From Streptomyces sp. B21-083 (GTDB lineage: Bacteria; Actinomycetota; Actinomycetes; Streptomycetales; Streptomycetaceae), in assembly GCF_036898825.1 (NCBI RefSeq), contig NZ_JARUND010000001.1, forward strand, positions 1 through 64,000: a stretch of DNA of 64,000 bases, written 5' to 3'. Both the position numbers and the translations under genes were made by a program. Below, piece after piece: positions 25,549 to 34,354 of this stretch (positions within the stretch are counted from its first letter, which is position 1; every line of letters begins with the position of its first letter). The notes below the pieces were generated by a model. It saw only the letters and a list, made by a program, of their open reading frames with translations, ran no database searches and was not told the origin of the DNA.

Positions 25549-26736
25549 TCATGCTGCCCGGTTCGGTCCCGGTGCGCTGCCCGCGCTCCGGTGTGCGGCA
25601 GGCGGCCGTGGGGAACCCGGGGCTCTCGCGGCCGGGTGCCGGCTCGAGTGGGGCGCATGGTGCTCGACCATGCCGCAGGTGTGGGCCGCTTCGGTCACGC
25701 CGGCCTGGTCCCAGGGGCTCAGCCGCAGCGGGCGGGCTCTGTACTCTCGTCCTTCGAGGTGCCCGAAGCGGTGGGCTGCCTCGATCAAGTCCGCTGCCCA
25801 GGACGGTGTCCGACGTTCCCGGTCACGCTCCGGCCGGGTCGGCGGAGCCTTGTGCGCGGCGGGCAACTGCAGCTGCCCGTCCGGGCAGCCGGTGAAGATG
25901 CGCACCGCCAGCGCCGCGGCGTGGACGGGATGGGCGATACGCGTGTGAAGCCTGTACGCGAGGAGCGCGGTGTGCTCATCGGGCTCGGGCGGGAAGCGGC
26001 CGGCAGCAGGCAGCGGGAGCACCGCGCGGCCCAGGCGGCGGGCCGCTGCCTCGATTTCGGCGTGGCCGGGTGCACGCCGCACCGGCAGCAGGAAGCACGG
26101 CTCTCCCTCATCGGGCGGGAACTGCCCGTCCGCCTCCCACCACGCGAAACGGCCGACGGGCAGCAGCGGAGCCGGCGCGGGAGCACCCACGGCTCGGCGG
26201 ACCGCGGCCAGGCCGTGCACCGCTTCATGCGGGAGCACGGCGAGGGCGGCGGCCAGGATCGGTGGGAGCGGGCCGTTGCACAGCAGGGTCAGCCGGATTC
26301 CGGTCAGCTCCCGCAGAGCGAAGAGGTACTCGAAGTGCCGGGAGCTGATGCGATGTGCCCGGGTGACGATGACATGACCGATGCGCAGCGAGAAGACCCA
26401 GGCGGCGACCGCACGCCAGGCGGTCTCGGTGTTGCCGGTCCAGTACGTGGCGTCCTCGCTGCCGGCCGGCGGGAGGTGTTTGCCCATGCTGCGCAGCAGG
26501 TCGTGGGCCAGGGAGGCGGGAGCGCTCGCCACGGCGGTGGGGTGGACGGTGACACGGCCGAGCGCCGGAGTGTGGGAGGCCAGCGCGGCGGCCATGAAGG
26601 CGTAATCGTCGTGCGGGTCGTGCACCACGGTGAGCGGGGGCATGCCTGGGCCGGCGCGGCCGGGTGACCATGTGGGCTTCCACGAGCCGGTAATGGTGGT
26701 GTCGGACACGGTGGCCGTACGCGGCAACGGCGTCAT
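25549..26736 (-). CDS. Degenerate AAA-like protein of the transposition operon
   Basis: A 395-residue protein. Residues about 30-150 align by eye with the 484-residue protein two genes upstream (LAHDLLRSMGKH with LALDVLRAMGRD; ETAWRAVAAWVFSL with DPAWRAVTCWTLTC; VIVTRAHRISSRHFEYLFALRELTGIRLTLL with its counterpart, quoted in pieces). The VIVTRAHRISSRHFEYL segment also matches the Walker B helix of the operon's true ATPases (IVVVEDADRLSASCFEYL), with the acidic residues lost and no P-loop. A later HPVHAAALAVRIFTG resembles the helical core of tyrosine recombinases without catalytic residues. Start ATG at 26736 overlaps the previous stop. Function unknown. Confidence 0.65.
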   Translation of the reverse strand: MTPLPRTATVSDTTITGSWKPTWSPGRAGPGMPPLTVVHDPHDDYAFMAAALASHTPALGRVTVHPTAVASAPASLAHDLLRSMGKHLPPAGSEDATYWTGNTETAWRAVAAWVFSLRIGHVIVTRAHRISSRHFEYLFALRELTGIRLTLLCNGPLPPILAAALAVLPHEAVHGLAAVRRAVGAPAPAPLLPVGRFAWWEADGQFPPDEGEPCFLLPVRRAPGHAEIEAAARRLGRAVLPLPAAGRFPPEPDEHTALLAYRLHTRIAHPVHAAALAVRIFTGCPDGQLQLPAAHKAPPTRPERDRERRTPSWAADLIEAAHRFGHLEGREYRARPLRLSPWDQAGVTEAAHTCGMVEHHAPHSSRHPAARAPGSPRPPAAHRSAGSAPGPNRAA

Positions 26737-27518
26737 CTCGCTCCGGGGGGTGGCGGTGTGGCAGCGGCGGGCGCCGACGCGGGGCCGTCTGCGGCGGCCT
26801 CGGTCCGGGTGAGGGGACGGGCGGCCAGGCCGAGGGCGAACAACACGTCCGGATGGGGAGCCGGCTGCTCGCCGGAGGGGGCAAGCAGGCGCCGGCCCGC
26901 GAGGCGGGGGATCTGCTCGGGTGGCACGTCGGCAGGAAGGCCGGTGACGGTGTGGTGCAGCAGGCGGGTGAGTGCGGCGGCCTCGCCGGGGGCGAGGGAG
27001 GCGGCGGTGTGCCCTGAGTTGTGCAGGTTCTGCCGCTGCTTGGGGTCCAGCAGGCCGGGGACGGTGGTCAGGTGGATGACGGTGTCGGTGTGGAGGAGCC
27101 GGTGGGGGCTGCTGGGTTGATCGAGGTGGGCGGCCAGGGTGGCGGCGGCGCGCTTCAGACGGTGCGGGGTCCATTCCAGAGCGGAGGCCAGGTCGTCGGG
27201 GTGGATGCGGTCGGCCTCGAGCAGGGCGGCGTGCAGCACGGTGGCGTGGCCGGCCGCCTCCGGGGCGGGACGGCGGGTCGGTCCGGACTGGCGCAGGAGG
27301 GATTCCGCGGAGGTGTTCAGGGCGCGGGCGAGGGTGAACAGGGTCGCGGCGGGGAGGGTGTGCGGGGTGAGGTGGGTGCCGAAGTCGGCGGTGGGTATGC
27401 CGGTCAGCGCGGTCAGGTCCTCGTCGGTGAGCCGGCACTCCATGGCGCGTGTCCGCCAGAACGTCAGGTCGAACACGACTGCGGACGTGCCGCCGGACGG
27501 CGCGAGTTGGTCGGTCAC
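26733..27518 (-). CDS. XRE-like helix-turn-helix protein of the transposition operon
   Basis: A 261-residue protein. Residues about 20-80 look like an XRE helix-turn-helix (MECRLTDEDLTALTGIPTAD and AATLFTLARALNTSAESLLR). A second helical region (HPDDLASALEWTPHRLKRAAATL) resembles a winged helix. The C-terminal tail is Pro/Ala-rich. GTGA and ATGA overlaps join it to both neighbours. It could be a transposition regulator or a replacement for a TniQ-like target selector; the latter is inference only. Confidence 0.6.
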   Translation of the reverse strand: MTDQLAPSGGTSAVVFDLTFWRTRAMECRLTDEDLTALTGIPTADFGTHLTPHTLPAATLFTLARALNTSAESLLRQSGPTRRPAPEAAGHATVLHAALLEADRIHPDDLASALEWTPHRLKRAAATLAAHLDQPSSPHRLLHTDTVIHLTTVPGLLDPKQRQNLHNSGHTAASLAPGEAAALTRLLHHTVTGLPADVPPEQIPRLAGRRLLAPSGEQPAPHPDVLFALGLAARPLTRTEAAADGPASAPAAATPPPPGAR

Positions 27519-28969
27519 GGGCGTAACTCCCCAAGGCGCGGCATCGCATCAGGGGCGGGTGGCGCGGGGGTGTGCAGGTGCCAGCAGCGGGCGGCGGTGT
27601 GCCAGTTGTCTCCCACGTGGGGGTGGGCCAGGGCGGGGATCGCAAGCCCTGCGTCGGCGATGAGGGCCTCGAGGCGTGGCGTGGTGCCGAAGCAGTTCGC
27701 GAACAGGCCGTGATGGTCGGCGGTGCGCGGGGTGCGGCGGCGGAATTCGACGGCCGCATGCAGCAGGGGGCGGGCGCGGGGCGGGATCGCGTACATGTGC
27801 CGGGGCCCGGGAGGTTCACCGATGTGGATCCGCGAGTCGCGGTCGATGGCCACGGTGGTGCCGCCCTCGTCGAGGCTCGCGATCTGGGTCATCGACAGCA
27901 GCGACGTGGCTGTGCCGGTGAACATCAGGGCCGCCACTGCGGCGGCGCGCAGCGGGTTGGGCAGGCGCACGGTGATCGTGTGCACGACGCGCGCCGTGAG
28001 GGGCACGGTGGTGATGCCCGGTCCCGCGCAACTGGTGAGGTCGTCCGGCACATTGAGCAGCACCGAGCGGGACAGGAAGCCGGCCTGGGCGCCGCGCACG
28101 CGCGCCACGGTGTGCTGCGGGCTGGGACTTGAGACGGTCAACCGTGCCAGGAACAGCCGCAACGCCTCCGTCTCCTGCAGGTTCCAGGGGGTGGGGGCGG
28201 CCGGGCCGTCGGTGGGAACGGTGATTTCGGGTCGGGGCGGTTGGGTGCGGGCCAGCCAGGTGCGGGCGGCGGCGTAACCGGCGCGGTACTGGCCGTCGGT
28301 GTGGGCGAAGTCGGTGGCGTTCTGGCGGCGCCAGCAGTCCGCGCGGAACGCGGCCACCCCGCTACGGGGCGCCGTCGGCAGCGGGTGAGCGTGATCGTGC
28401 GGCGGCGGGCCGTAGTGTCTGCCGGCGGCGGCCGGGCCGATCGCGCCGAGGACGGCGGCCGTGCCGCGTTCGGTCACCACGTCCACCAGATGGGCGGCTG
28501 TGAGGTGTTCGCGCAGGCGCTGCTCGTCAGCCGGCTCCGGGATGTGGGCGAGGAGCGTGAGGCGGATGCCGGTGTCCGCGCGCCACGCGGCCAGGCGGTG
28601 CAGCCGCTCCACCGTGAGGCGGTGGGCGCGCAGCACGATGACCTCGTCAAGGCCGCAGGTCAGGGTCCAGCAGGTCACCGCACGCCAGGCCGGGTCGGTG
28701 GACATCCGCTCGGCTTCCGGGCGGGAGAACCCGTCGCGGCCCATGGCGCGCAGCACATCCAGCGCGAGGTAGGCCGGGCTGGTGGTGTGCGGGGTGGGAT
28801 CGGCGGTGATCCGGCCGCGGGCGGGATCGGCCCACTGGTAGGCGGCCCGGTGCACCGCGTGGTCGTCGTCGCTGTCGAGGAACAGCCTGACCGGCCACGC
28901 CGCCGGGGCCGCCGACTGCGGCGGGGTGGCCTGCGGGGCGGTGGCGGGAGGGAGCGTGGGTGTGGTCAT
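27515..28969 (-). CDS. Degenerate AAA-like protein with recombinase-like C-terminus
   Basis: A 484-residue protein from ATG 28969. Its N-terminal 150 residues are paralogous to the 395-residue protein, and VIVLRAHRLTVERLHRL corresponds to the Walker B helix of the operon's ATPases, without the acidic pair and with no P-loop upstream. Residues about 330-460 (NPLRAAAVAALMFTGTATS, LLSMTQIASLD, HIGEPPGPRHMYAIPPRARP) resemble a tyrosine-recombinase core, but the Arg-His-Arg-Tyr set is not evident. Overlaps its neighbours by 4 bases on both sides. It may act as an adaptor in the transposition complex. Confidence 0.6.
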   Translation of the reverse strand: MTTPTLPPATAPQATPPQSAAPAAWPVRLFLDSDDDHAVHRAAYQWADPARGRITADPTPHTTSPAYLALDVLRAMGRDGFSRPEAERMSTDPAWRAVTCWTLTCGLDEVIVLRAHRLTVERLHRLAAWRADTGIRLTLLAHIPEPADEQRLREHLTAAHLVDVVTERGTAAVLGAIGPAAAGRHYGPPPHDHAHPLPTAPRSGVAAFRADCWRRQNATDFAHTDGQYRAGYAAARTWLARTQPPRPEITVPTDGPAAPTPWNLQETEALRLFLARLTVSSPSPQHTVARVRGAQAGFLSRSVLLNVPDDLTSCAGPGITTVPLTARVVHTITVRLPNPLRAAAVAALMFTGTATSLLSMTQIASLDEGGTTVAIDRDSRIHIGEPPGPRHMYAIPPRARPLLHAAVEFRRRTPRTADHHGLFANCFGTTPRLEALIADAGLAIPALAHPHVGDNWHTAARCWHLHTPAPPAPDAMPRLGELRP

Positions 28970-29817
28970 GGGCGTGGTCCGCCGTCGATCCGGTCGGCCA
29001 CGGCCTTGAGCAGTCGCTGGTCGGGCGTCTGCGCTCCGGTGACGGCCAGGGCCCGCTGGGTGTGATGGGTGAGCACGGCCCAGCGGCGCAGAGCGCCGCC
29101 GGCGAGGCGGGCGTCCAGCGCCTGCAGGTCGCCGGGCTCGACGCTCTGCCACAGCGGATGCAGAACGGGAACCGCCTGCGGTATCTGGTCGCGGGTGAGC
29201 GCAGGGATGTGAAGCCAGCCGGCGCTACGGGTGGCGAGCATCCGCTGGGCGCGCAAGGAGCGTTCGCCACGCCTCGCGGCGATGAGCACCACACACAGCC
29301 CGCCAGGAGTGTCGTCGTGCAGGAAGCGCAGGTACTCGAAGCAGGACGCCGACAGCCGGTCGGCGTCCTCGACCACGACGATCCTCGGCGCCTGGGCCAG
29401 GGCGCGGCGGATCCAGGCGTCGGCGGCCCCCGGGTCGGCAGGTGGTTCGCCGCGCAGGCCAAGCTCACGGTGGAGGCAGGCGCGCAGGTCCGCCGGCGCC
29501 GGCTGAGCCCGGAAATCCAGCGGCAGGTGACCGCCGAGGCGGTGTGCCACGCTGCGGACGGCGAAGGTCTTGCCGACCCCGGCATCACCCAGCACGCAGA
29601 GGAACCGCCGCTGCGCACAGGCATCGGCGAGCGCATCACCGACGGCGAGCATGCCCGGGGTGAGCAGAGCGCGTACCCCGGGGACGGCAAGAAAGTGCAA
29701 GCCGGGTGGGACAGCGTCTTGCACGACAGTGAAAGGTTCGGCTGCGCCGGCCGGGCCCGGGCCGGCCGACGCCGAGCGCGAGAGCGGGGGCGGGGGCGGG
29801 GGCGGGGTGGTCAGCAC
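28966..29817 (-). CDS. Second AAA ATPase of the transposition operon
   Basis: A 283-residue ATPase starting at GTG 29817, which overlaps the end of the first ATPase gene by 7 bases. It has a Pro-rich start, P-loop GDAGVGKTFAVRS (about residue 80), Walker B IVVVEDADRLSASCFEYL, and a sensor segment VVLIAARRGERSL. It resembles TniB/TnsC and ExeA-like ATPases and is a paralogue of its upstream neighbour. It is catalytically complete as far as the motifs show, so the operon has two active and two apparently inactive members. Confidence 0.85.
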   Translation of the reverse strand: MLTTPPPPPPPLSRSASAGPGPAGAAEPFTVVQDAVPPGLHFLAVPGVRALLTPGMLAVGDALADACAQRRFLCVLGDAGVGKTFAVRSVAHRLGGHLPLDFRAQPAPADLRACLHRELGLRGEPPADPGAADAWIRRALAQAPRIVVVEDADRLSASCFEYLRFLHDDTPGGLCVVLIAARRGERSLRAQRMLATRSAGWLHIPALTRDQIPQAVPVLHPLWQSVEPGDLQALDARLAGGALRRWAVLTHHTQRALAVTGAQTPDQRLLKAVADRIDGGPRP

Positions 29818-30608
29818 CGCTTCAGGGCCCAGTCCACGACTGCGTCGTCGACCTTGTCGGCCCCCAAGTGCTCCATGCCCTTGATCACGTGCTTGGTGAC
29901 CTTCGCCCACTCCCGGAAGGAGCCGAGCGCGTACTGGATGTCGATGCGCTTCAGCAGACCCTCGTCCGCGCCCTTCCACACCGGATGGGAGTCGGGCACA
30001 GTCCTGAGGATCTCCTCCTCGGTCATCGCCAGGATCTCCAGGCGGATGTAGATCCGCGAGGCCAGCGCCGGGTCGCTCTGCAGCGTCTCGTACGCCTCCC
30101 GGCCGCCGACGAAGAGAATGGCGGGCTTGGGGTCGCAGTTGTCCCACAGCTTGCGCAGGAACTCGAAGTTCTCCCGCCGGTACTGCTGAGCCTCGTCGCA
30201 CACGATCACATACGGGCGCCGGGGCAGGCTCTCGCGCAGCAGCTTGTCGAACGCGGTCGGCGTCCCCGGCATCTTGCAGGAGAGGTTCATCTGATGGAAC
30301 AACTCCTCGCGCAGATCCTTCGGCCCCGGGCGGGAGCGGGCGAAGTCCAGCGGGAGGATCAGATCCGGATTCATCTCCTGGATCGTGGCGCGGGTACCGA
30401 AACTCTTGCCGAGCCCGGCATCGCCGTAGATCACCGACATCGCCTTCGACTCGACGGTGTCGACGACGGTGTCCTTGATCTGCAGCAGCGTGTCGGTGGC
30501 GACCAACGAGGAGTCCTCGAGGCCGAGGAAGAACTGCGGGCGCAGATCGGGACGGCGCGGCGCCGCCGGCTCGGGCGGCTGCTGCAGCGCGGTGGCGGTG
30601 GATGTCAT
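29811..30608 (-). CDS. TniB/TnsC-like AAA ATPase
   Basis: A 265-residue ATPase: P-loop IYGDAGLGKSFGTR (about residue 60), Walker B YVIVCDEAQQYRRENFEFL, sensor 1 AILFVGGREAYE, and a helical C-terminal lid. TniB and TnsC-type proteins bind DNA and ATP, activate the DDE transposase and mark targets. It overlaps the transposase gene by 4 bases at its start. All catalytic motifs are intact. Confidence 0.9.
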   Translation of the reverse strand: MTSTATALQQPPEPAAPRRPDLRPQFFLGLEDSSLVATDTLLQIKDTVVDTVESKAMSVIYGDAGLGKSFGTRATIQEMNPDLILPLDFARSRPGPKDLREELFHQMNLSCKMPGTPTAFDKLLRESLPRRPYVIVCDEAQQYRRENFEFLRKLWDNCDPKPAILFVGGREAYETLQSDPALASRIYIRLEILAMTEEEILRTVPDSHPVWKGADEGLLKRIDIQYALGSFREWAKVTKHVIKGMEHLGADKVDDAVVDWALKRC

Positions 30609-32335
30609 GCGTCCTCCGAAGACGGATCCGGGAGTGCGGTGGCCCGGCCGGGGCGTGTCCAGCCGGCCGGGATGGGGGTCAGGGGCTGATAGGGCTCCGC
30701 GCGCCGCCGGGACGGGGCAGGTGGGGCGGTTCCCTCGAGTTCGGCGCGTGCCTCCTGTTCCGTCATGCGGATGGCGCGGACGGGGAGTTCGGGCCGGGTG
30801 GAGGGCAGATGGCGTTCCCGCCTGCGTTCGGCGGAGCGTTTCAGTGCCTGGCGCAGCACCTCGCTGTGCTCGTCACGGTCGTTGAGGACCGTCTCGCGCA
30901 TCTCCTCGCTGACCTCGTTGCTGAGGAAGGCCCGGCCGAGGTAGCGGTTGCCGCGGAAGGTGTAGAGGTCGATCTCGTGGTCGTGGTGGGGCATCCACCG
31001 CAGGCGCAGTTCCAGACCGATGCGTCCCACGCCCTTCTCGGGCATGTAGTAGCGGTTGTTGAACTCGACCCCGTGACTGGTGATCTTGTGGACCTTGTTG
31101 TCGCTCTCCAGCATGAGCGCGCGCAGTTCCTCCGGACCGGGCTCCGGCCGGATCTCGGCGGGGTCGACCAGCCACGCCTGAAGCGGTGTCGTCCCGGTGC
31201 GCTTGAGAACGTGCTGGGTGTTGCGCTCCTCGACCCACTGGCCCAGCAGGCAGACGAAGGCCTCGAAGGTCAGCGGCGGGTCCTGGTCACCCACCCGGCG
31301 GCGGTGGTCGAGCAGGGGCGCCTTGGTGTAGCGGGGCAGATCGGCGAAGAACCGGGTCATGCTGGTGCGGTTCAGCCGCTCGATCCCGCCCTTGTGGCGG
31401 GCGCTGCGCACCCTTTCCATAGGTACCCCGAGCAGGCCGAAGGTCCGCCGGACGGTCTGGGACAGGAAGTCGGCTCCGCCGTCGACCCGCACCAGGTGGG
31501 GCAGCCCGCCGGCGGGCCCGTAGGGGGCTTCGCGCAACACGGAGGCACGGACGGCCGCCAGGACCGATCCTCGGTGCGCGGAACCGGCGGTGACCGCCCA
31601 GCCCATCACATAGCCGGTACCGCGATCCTCGAACCACGTCACCCACAGCTTCGACAGCTTCTGATCGGGCATCATCACCACGGTCGGGGCCTGCTTGTGG
31701 TCCCCCTCCCACACCTGGTTACGGGCCACCGCCGGACGCTGGAAGGCGGGGTCGAAACCGCGGGCGGCCGGGATGCCCTCCCGCAGACCCGCCATGAAAC
31801 CGGGGTCGAGGTCACGGGCGATGGCGTCGTGCAGCGTGGTCAGCCCCACCGGCTTCTCCCCCGCCTCCACCGCCACACGCACCAGGTGCTCATGGGCACG
31901 TTTCACGTTGCCCTGATAGTCGGCAAGGACATCAATGACCTCTTCGGTAATCCTGAACCGCCTGCGGTCGGGCTTCTCCGCCGAACCGGTCTCCTCGGCC
32001 TGTGCCAGCCAACGCCACACCTGCCGCACACTCACGTCCACCGAGCCGGCGACCAGCTTCACGTGGGAGGTCGTCAACTCCCCCGACTCCCGCAGCCTGA
32101 GCAACTGCCGCACCGCGGCAGGCCGCAGTTCGTCCCGGTGTCGGCCCAGGCCCGTCCCCGCAGCCTCCGAGGCGGCGTCCAACGTCGTCACCCCAGCAGC
32201 CGGGCGGATAACGGCACGGTGACCACGCACAGCCTCCAACAACGAACAACGCTTGCGTACAGGGCAGTTCAACCAGACACACGCGTGTGACGGATGCGTC
32301 TGACACGAGGCTATGAGCCGCACGAGGGCTTCCAC
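30605..32335 (-). CDS. TniA/TnsB/Mu-type DDE transposase
   Basis: A 576-residue transposase. Residues about 70-180 hold helix-turn-helix DNA-binding domains (VSVRQVWRWLAQAEETG). The catalytic core has WEGDHKQAP (first Asp, near 209), LVRVDGGADFLS (second Asp, near 279) and HKGGIERLNR (Glu, near 316), followed by a Mu-C-like beta barrel (GVEFNNRYYMP) and a basic tail. The N-terminus carries extra Cys/His (CQTHPSHACVWLNCPVRKRC) that may bind zinc. The GTG start lacks a strong ribosome site. It is the first gene of the six-gene operon. Confidence 0.9.
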   Translation of the reverse strand: MEALVRLIASCQTHPSHACVWLNCPVRKRCSLLEAVRGHRAVIRPAAGVTTLDAASEAAGTGLGRHRDELRPAAVRQLLRLRESGELTTSHVKLVAGSVDVSVRQVWRWLAQAEETGSAEKPDRRRFRITEEVIDVLADYQGNVKRAHEHLVRVAVEAGEKPVGLTTLHDAIARDLDPGFMAGLREGIPAARGFDPAFQRPAVARNQVWEGDHKQAPTVVMMPDQKLSKLWVTWFEDRGTGYVMGWAVTAGSAHRGSVLAAVRASVLREAPYGPAGGLPHLVRVDGGADFLSQTVRRTFGLLGVPMERVRSARHKGGIERLNRTSMTRFFADLPRYTKAPLLDHRRRVGDQDPPLTFEAFVCLLGQWVEERNTQHVLKRTGTTPLQAWLVDPAEIRPEPGPEELRALMLESDNKVHKITSHGVEFNNRYYMPEKGVGRIGLELRLRWMPHHDHEIDLYTFRGNRYLGRAFLSNEVSEEMRETVLNDRDEHSEVLRQALKRSAERRRERHLPSTRPELPVRAIRMTEQEARAELEGTAPPAPSRRRAEPYQPLTPIPAGWTRPGRATALPDPSSEDA

Positions 32336-32349
32336 CCCAGCCGCTCACC

Positions 32350-32380
32350 CTGGCGGGTGACAGCAGAACATTCCCGCCAG
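32350..32380. promoter_or_regulatory. Inverted repeat upstream of the transposase operon
   Basis: CTGGCGGG and CCCGCCAG face each other across 15 bases, starting 15 bases before the transposase start codon. It could be a regulator or transposase site, or an RNA hairpin in the leader. Confidence 0.35.
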
Positions 32381-32734
32381 TTCGACGGACGCACGTGCTA
32401 ATGACCCCGGGACCACCCCAGGAATCTGAACCAGCCAGGCACCGCGACACCGACACCGCGCTCCCCCACGACACCCACCAGGAACCACCGGACACACTCC
32501 ACACGCCCAGACAGCTCCACCAAGACCAGGAAGACGAAGGAGACACGACGAACATGACACCGGCCGATACCGCTCCACGTCACTGCAACGTCCGGGAAAC
32601 CGTCACCATGATCGACCGACCCAACTGCCCTTGAACAGCACCAAAACGCCTACACATCAGTGACGTACAAAACCGAACATCCCAGCGCCATCACGGCCGA
32701 ACCTCACACGCGCCCATTCACAATACGGCGCGGC
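32381..32734. other. No recognisable gene (354 bases)
   Basis: Lies between the transposase operon leader and a small membrane-protein gene. If the operon is a transposon, its terminal repeats should be here, but I could not recognise a pair with sequence near 25.5 kb. A plus-strand frame (32395-32634) has no ribosome site or family look. Confidence 0.35.
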
Positions 32735-33028
32735 CTAGTTCCAGTACCCACCTGCTCCGTCGCATGACTTGCAGGTAATAAAACTTCCCGATGCTCCATA
32801 ACCGATATGTTGGCCTGCTCCCCGACACCGAGCGCAAGACGTCCACACACGGCCAGCCTCATTCCGTTGCCCGGCTATCGGTCGAGGCGTGCTTTTTCCT
32901 CCGAAGAAGAAGATTCCTGGCAAACCCAGCAAGAGGATCACGGCGGCAACAACAGCACCATGCTGACCCTGCGTGCTGAAAAATACGGCGAGGCCAATGC
33001 AGGCCAGCATCTGTAAGCAGGATTTCAT
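32735..33028 (-). CDS. Small membrane protein with paired CxxCxGxG zinc motifs
   Basis: A 97-residue protein. Residues about 5-42 form two hydrophobic segments (MLACIGLAVFF; VVAAVILLLGLPGIFFFG). The cytoplasmic tail has CARCRGAG and CKSCDGAGG, the CxxCxGxG unit of DnaJ zinc centres, here one complete pair. The base composition is less GC-rich than the neighbours, suggesting transfer. DnaJ-type zinc centres bind unfolded protein or partners; function here unknown. Confidence 0.65.
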   Translation of the reverse strand: MKSCLQMLACIGLAVFFSTQGQHGAVVAAVILLLGLPGIFFFGGKSTPRPIAGQRNEAGRVWTSCARCRGAGQHIGYGASGSFITCKSCDGAGGYWN

Positions 33029-33210
33029 GTCAGTCCCCCACTATTTTGTGACAGTGTGTAGCTACGCACTCGTTGACGTGCTCGCTTGACTCCAAGCTGG
33101 CACATCGCACTGTGCGCTCAACCGATCCAGATAACGTCGAGCACGTGCAGGCTTCCGGCGGCCTCCTGGAGGATTTCCGGAATCCGGAGGGCGAGGACGT
33201 ACGGGCCGCC

Positions 33211-33466
33211 TCAATCGGTCAGCTCAGGGTCGCGTTTTTCGTGAATAGGGTCACGGGACGCGATATCGATCACGTCCCGCGCTACCTCACGCCCATAGTC
33301 CGGCAGGTGCGGCATCCTCCAGGGCCCGCGTCCAGTCCTGCTCGAACGCCGGCACCCAGCGCTCAACCCGGCGGTTCGCACCGAGTTGCGAGCGAAGCTG
33401 CACGGCAGCTTTCGGCGCCGGGGCTGGTACTGAGACGGACACGCTGTGATCCTGCTCTGTGCTCAT
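33211..33466 (-). pseudogene. Short hypothetical protein with a frameshift
   Basis: An ATG at 33466 follows AAGGGGGATCC. The frame reads SVPAPAPKAAVQLRSQLGAN and VERWVPAFEQDWTRALED, typical of short Streptomyces proteins found next to toxin-antitoxin-like genes, then ends at 33287. Near 33300-33320 the other frame continues PDYGREVARDVIDIASRDP to ELTD at 33211. One indel would restore about 85 residues. Family unknown. Confidence 0.45.
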
Positions 33467-33827
33467 GGATCCCCCTTCAGGCCCTACAGGTCAACTCATC
33501 ACGATACGCCGCCAGATAGGCCGCAGATGCCCTCTTGCGGAGATCCAGGCGGCGCTTGGGAGCAGCCGCGCTCATGGCAGCTAACCGCCCAGCCTCAGCC
33601 GCTAAACCAAGCAGGTCAAGGGGGAAAGGCGCGCCGACTACTTTCCTGAAAAACCCGAAAAGGCTCTCGGAAGTCCGAACCCAGAACCTTGAGGCCAGCC
33701 CGGCCGGCGCGTCCCATGCTGACCCAGCGCAAGGCCGCCGCGGCGTGCCACGGGCAGGAAGGGCAGCAGACGAGGAAGTCCGGCTACTCACCGGCAAAAC
33801 AGGATCAGGAGGACCAGGAGCAAGAGC
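33467..33827. other. No convincing gene (361 bases)
   Basis: Weak frames on both strands (a plus-strand acidic helical frame beginning near 33716 with KQDQEDQEQELTERETER, and a minus-strand frame ending at 33477) cannot both be real and neither has clear support. Confidence 0.3.
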
Positions 33828-34211
33828 TCACCGAGCGGGAGACCGAACGGCACCAAGCGGCAGCGCTCGCGCTCGACCTGGACGAGGAGGCTGCCCACCA
33901 GGAGGCGGCAGACCGGGCCGCCCGCAAGCGCGCCGACAGCGAAGAGACTTGGGCATCGCCCGTTTTCCCTGCTCATTCCTGTGTTTCCCGATGGTGTCCT
34001 TCGTGTGTGCCGCGACGGCGGTACGGGCCGCGTGCCATTCCGCCTCGATACGGTCGCGGTTGGCCTGGAAGGCGATCCGGCAGCGCCGGCAGAGGCCGGA
34101 TGCCACCACGGATCGGCCGCAGGGTCCGGTGTGCCCGGGGCAGGTGCAGTCCTCGATCTCGGTGACGGGTAGCTCGGCGTCGACGCGGGCGTAGCAGGAC
34201 AGCGACCCCAT
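33828..34211 (-). CDS. Cys-rich hypothetical protein
   Basis: About 127 residues from ATG 34211. The first 80 look coding: CTCPGHTGPCGRS and GLCRRCRIAFQANRDRIEAEW could form a zinc site. The last third is Arg/Pro-rich and may be non-coding, in which case the true gene is shorter or frameshifted near 33950. Function unknown. Confidence 0.35.
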   Translation of the reverse strand: MGSLSCYARVDAELPVTEIEDCTCPGHTGPCGRSVVASGLCRRCRIAFQANRDRIEAEWHAARTAVAAHTKDTIGKHRNEQGKRAMPKSLRCRRACGRPGLPPPGGQPPRPGRARALPLGAVRSPAR

Positions 34212-34293
34212 AGTTCTGAAACCACCCATGACCAGCTTCAGCACCCCCAACCCTCGCTGTCTCTCACTCCACTGTCACCGAGAGATCGCACGA

Positions 34294-34336
34294 TTTTGGG
34301 TACCCAAAACTCACACTCTGTGTATTATAGGTACCC
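34294..34336. promoter_or_regulatory. 16-base palindrome, half-site and promoter
   Basis: TTTTGGGTACCCAAAA at 34294-34309 is perfectly palindromic. TATTATAGGTACCC follows at 34323-34336, repeating the GGTACCC core and including a TATTAT box. Two copies across a promoter, just before a ribbon-helix-helix-like gene, suggest autoregulation. Confidence 0.55.
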
Positions 34337-34354
34337 AGAACCACTGGAGGATTC

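Larger units (their letters stand above)
25549..32335 (-). mobile_element. Tn7/Tn5053-like transposition module
   Basis: Six minus-strand genes with successive 4- to 7-base overlaps: DDE transposase, TniB/TnsC-like ATPase, second ATPase, a 484-residue protein, an XRE-like protein and a 395-residue protein. The first two are the core of transposons of the Tn5053, Tn7 and Mu type. The other four are not in the classical sets, and no TniQ or resolvase was recognised. I could not find terminal inverted repeats or target duplications, so the ends given are only those of the operon. Confidence 0.65.

Noticed and set aside
33650..33720. Possible tRNA-like segment
   Set aside because: No cloverleaf with proper anticodon and acceptor stems can be drawn.
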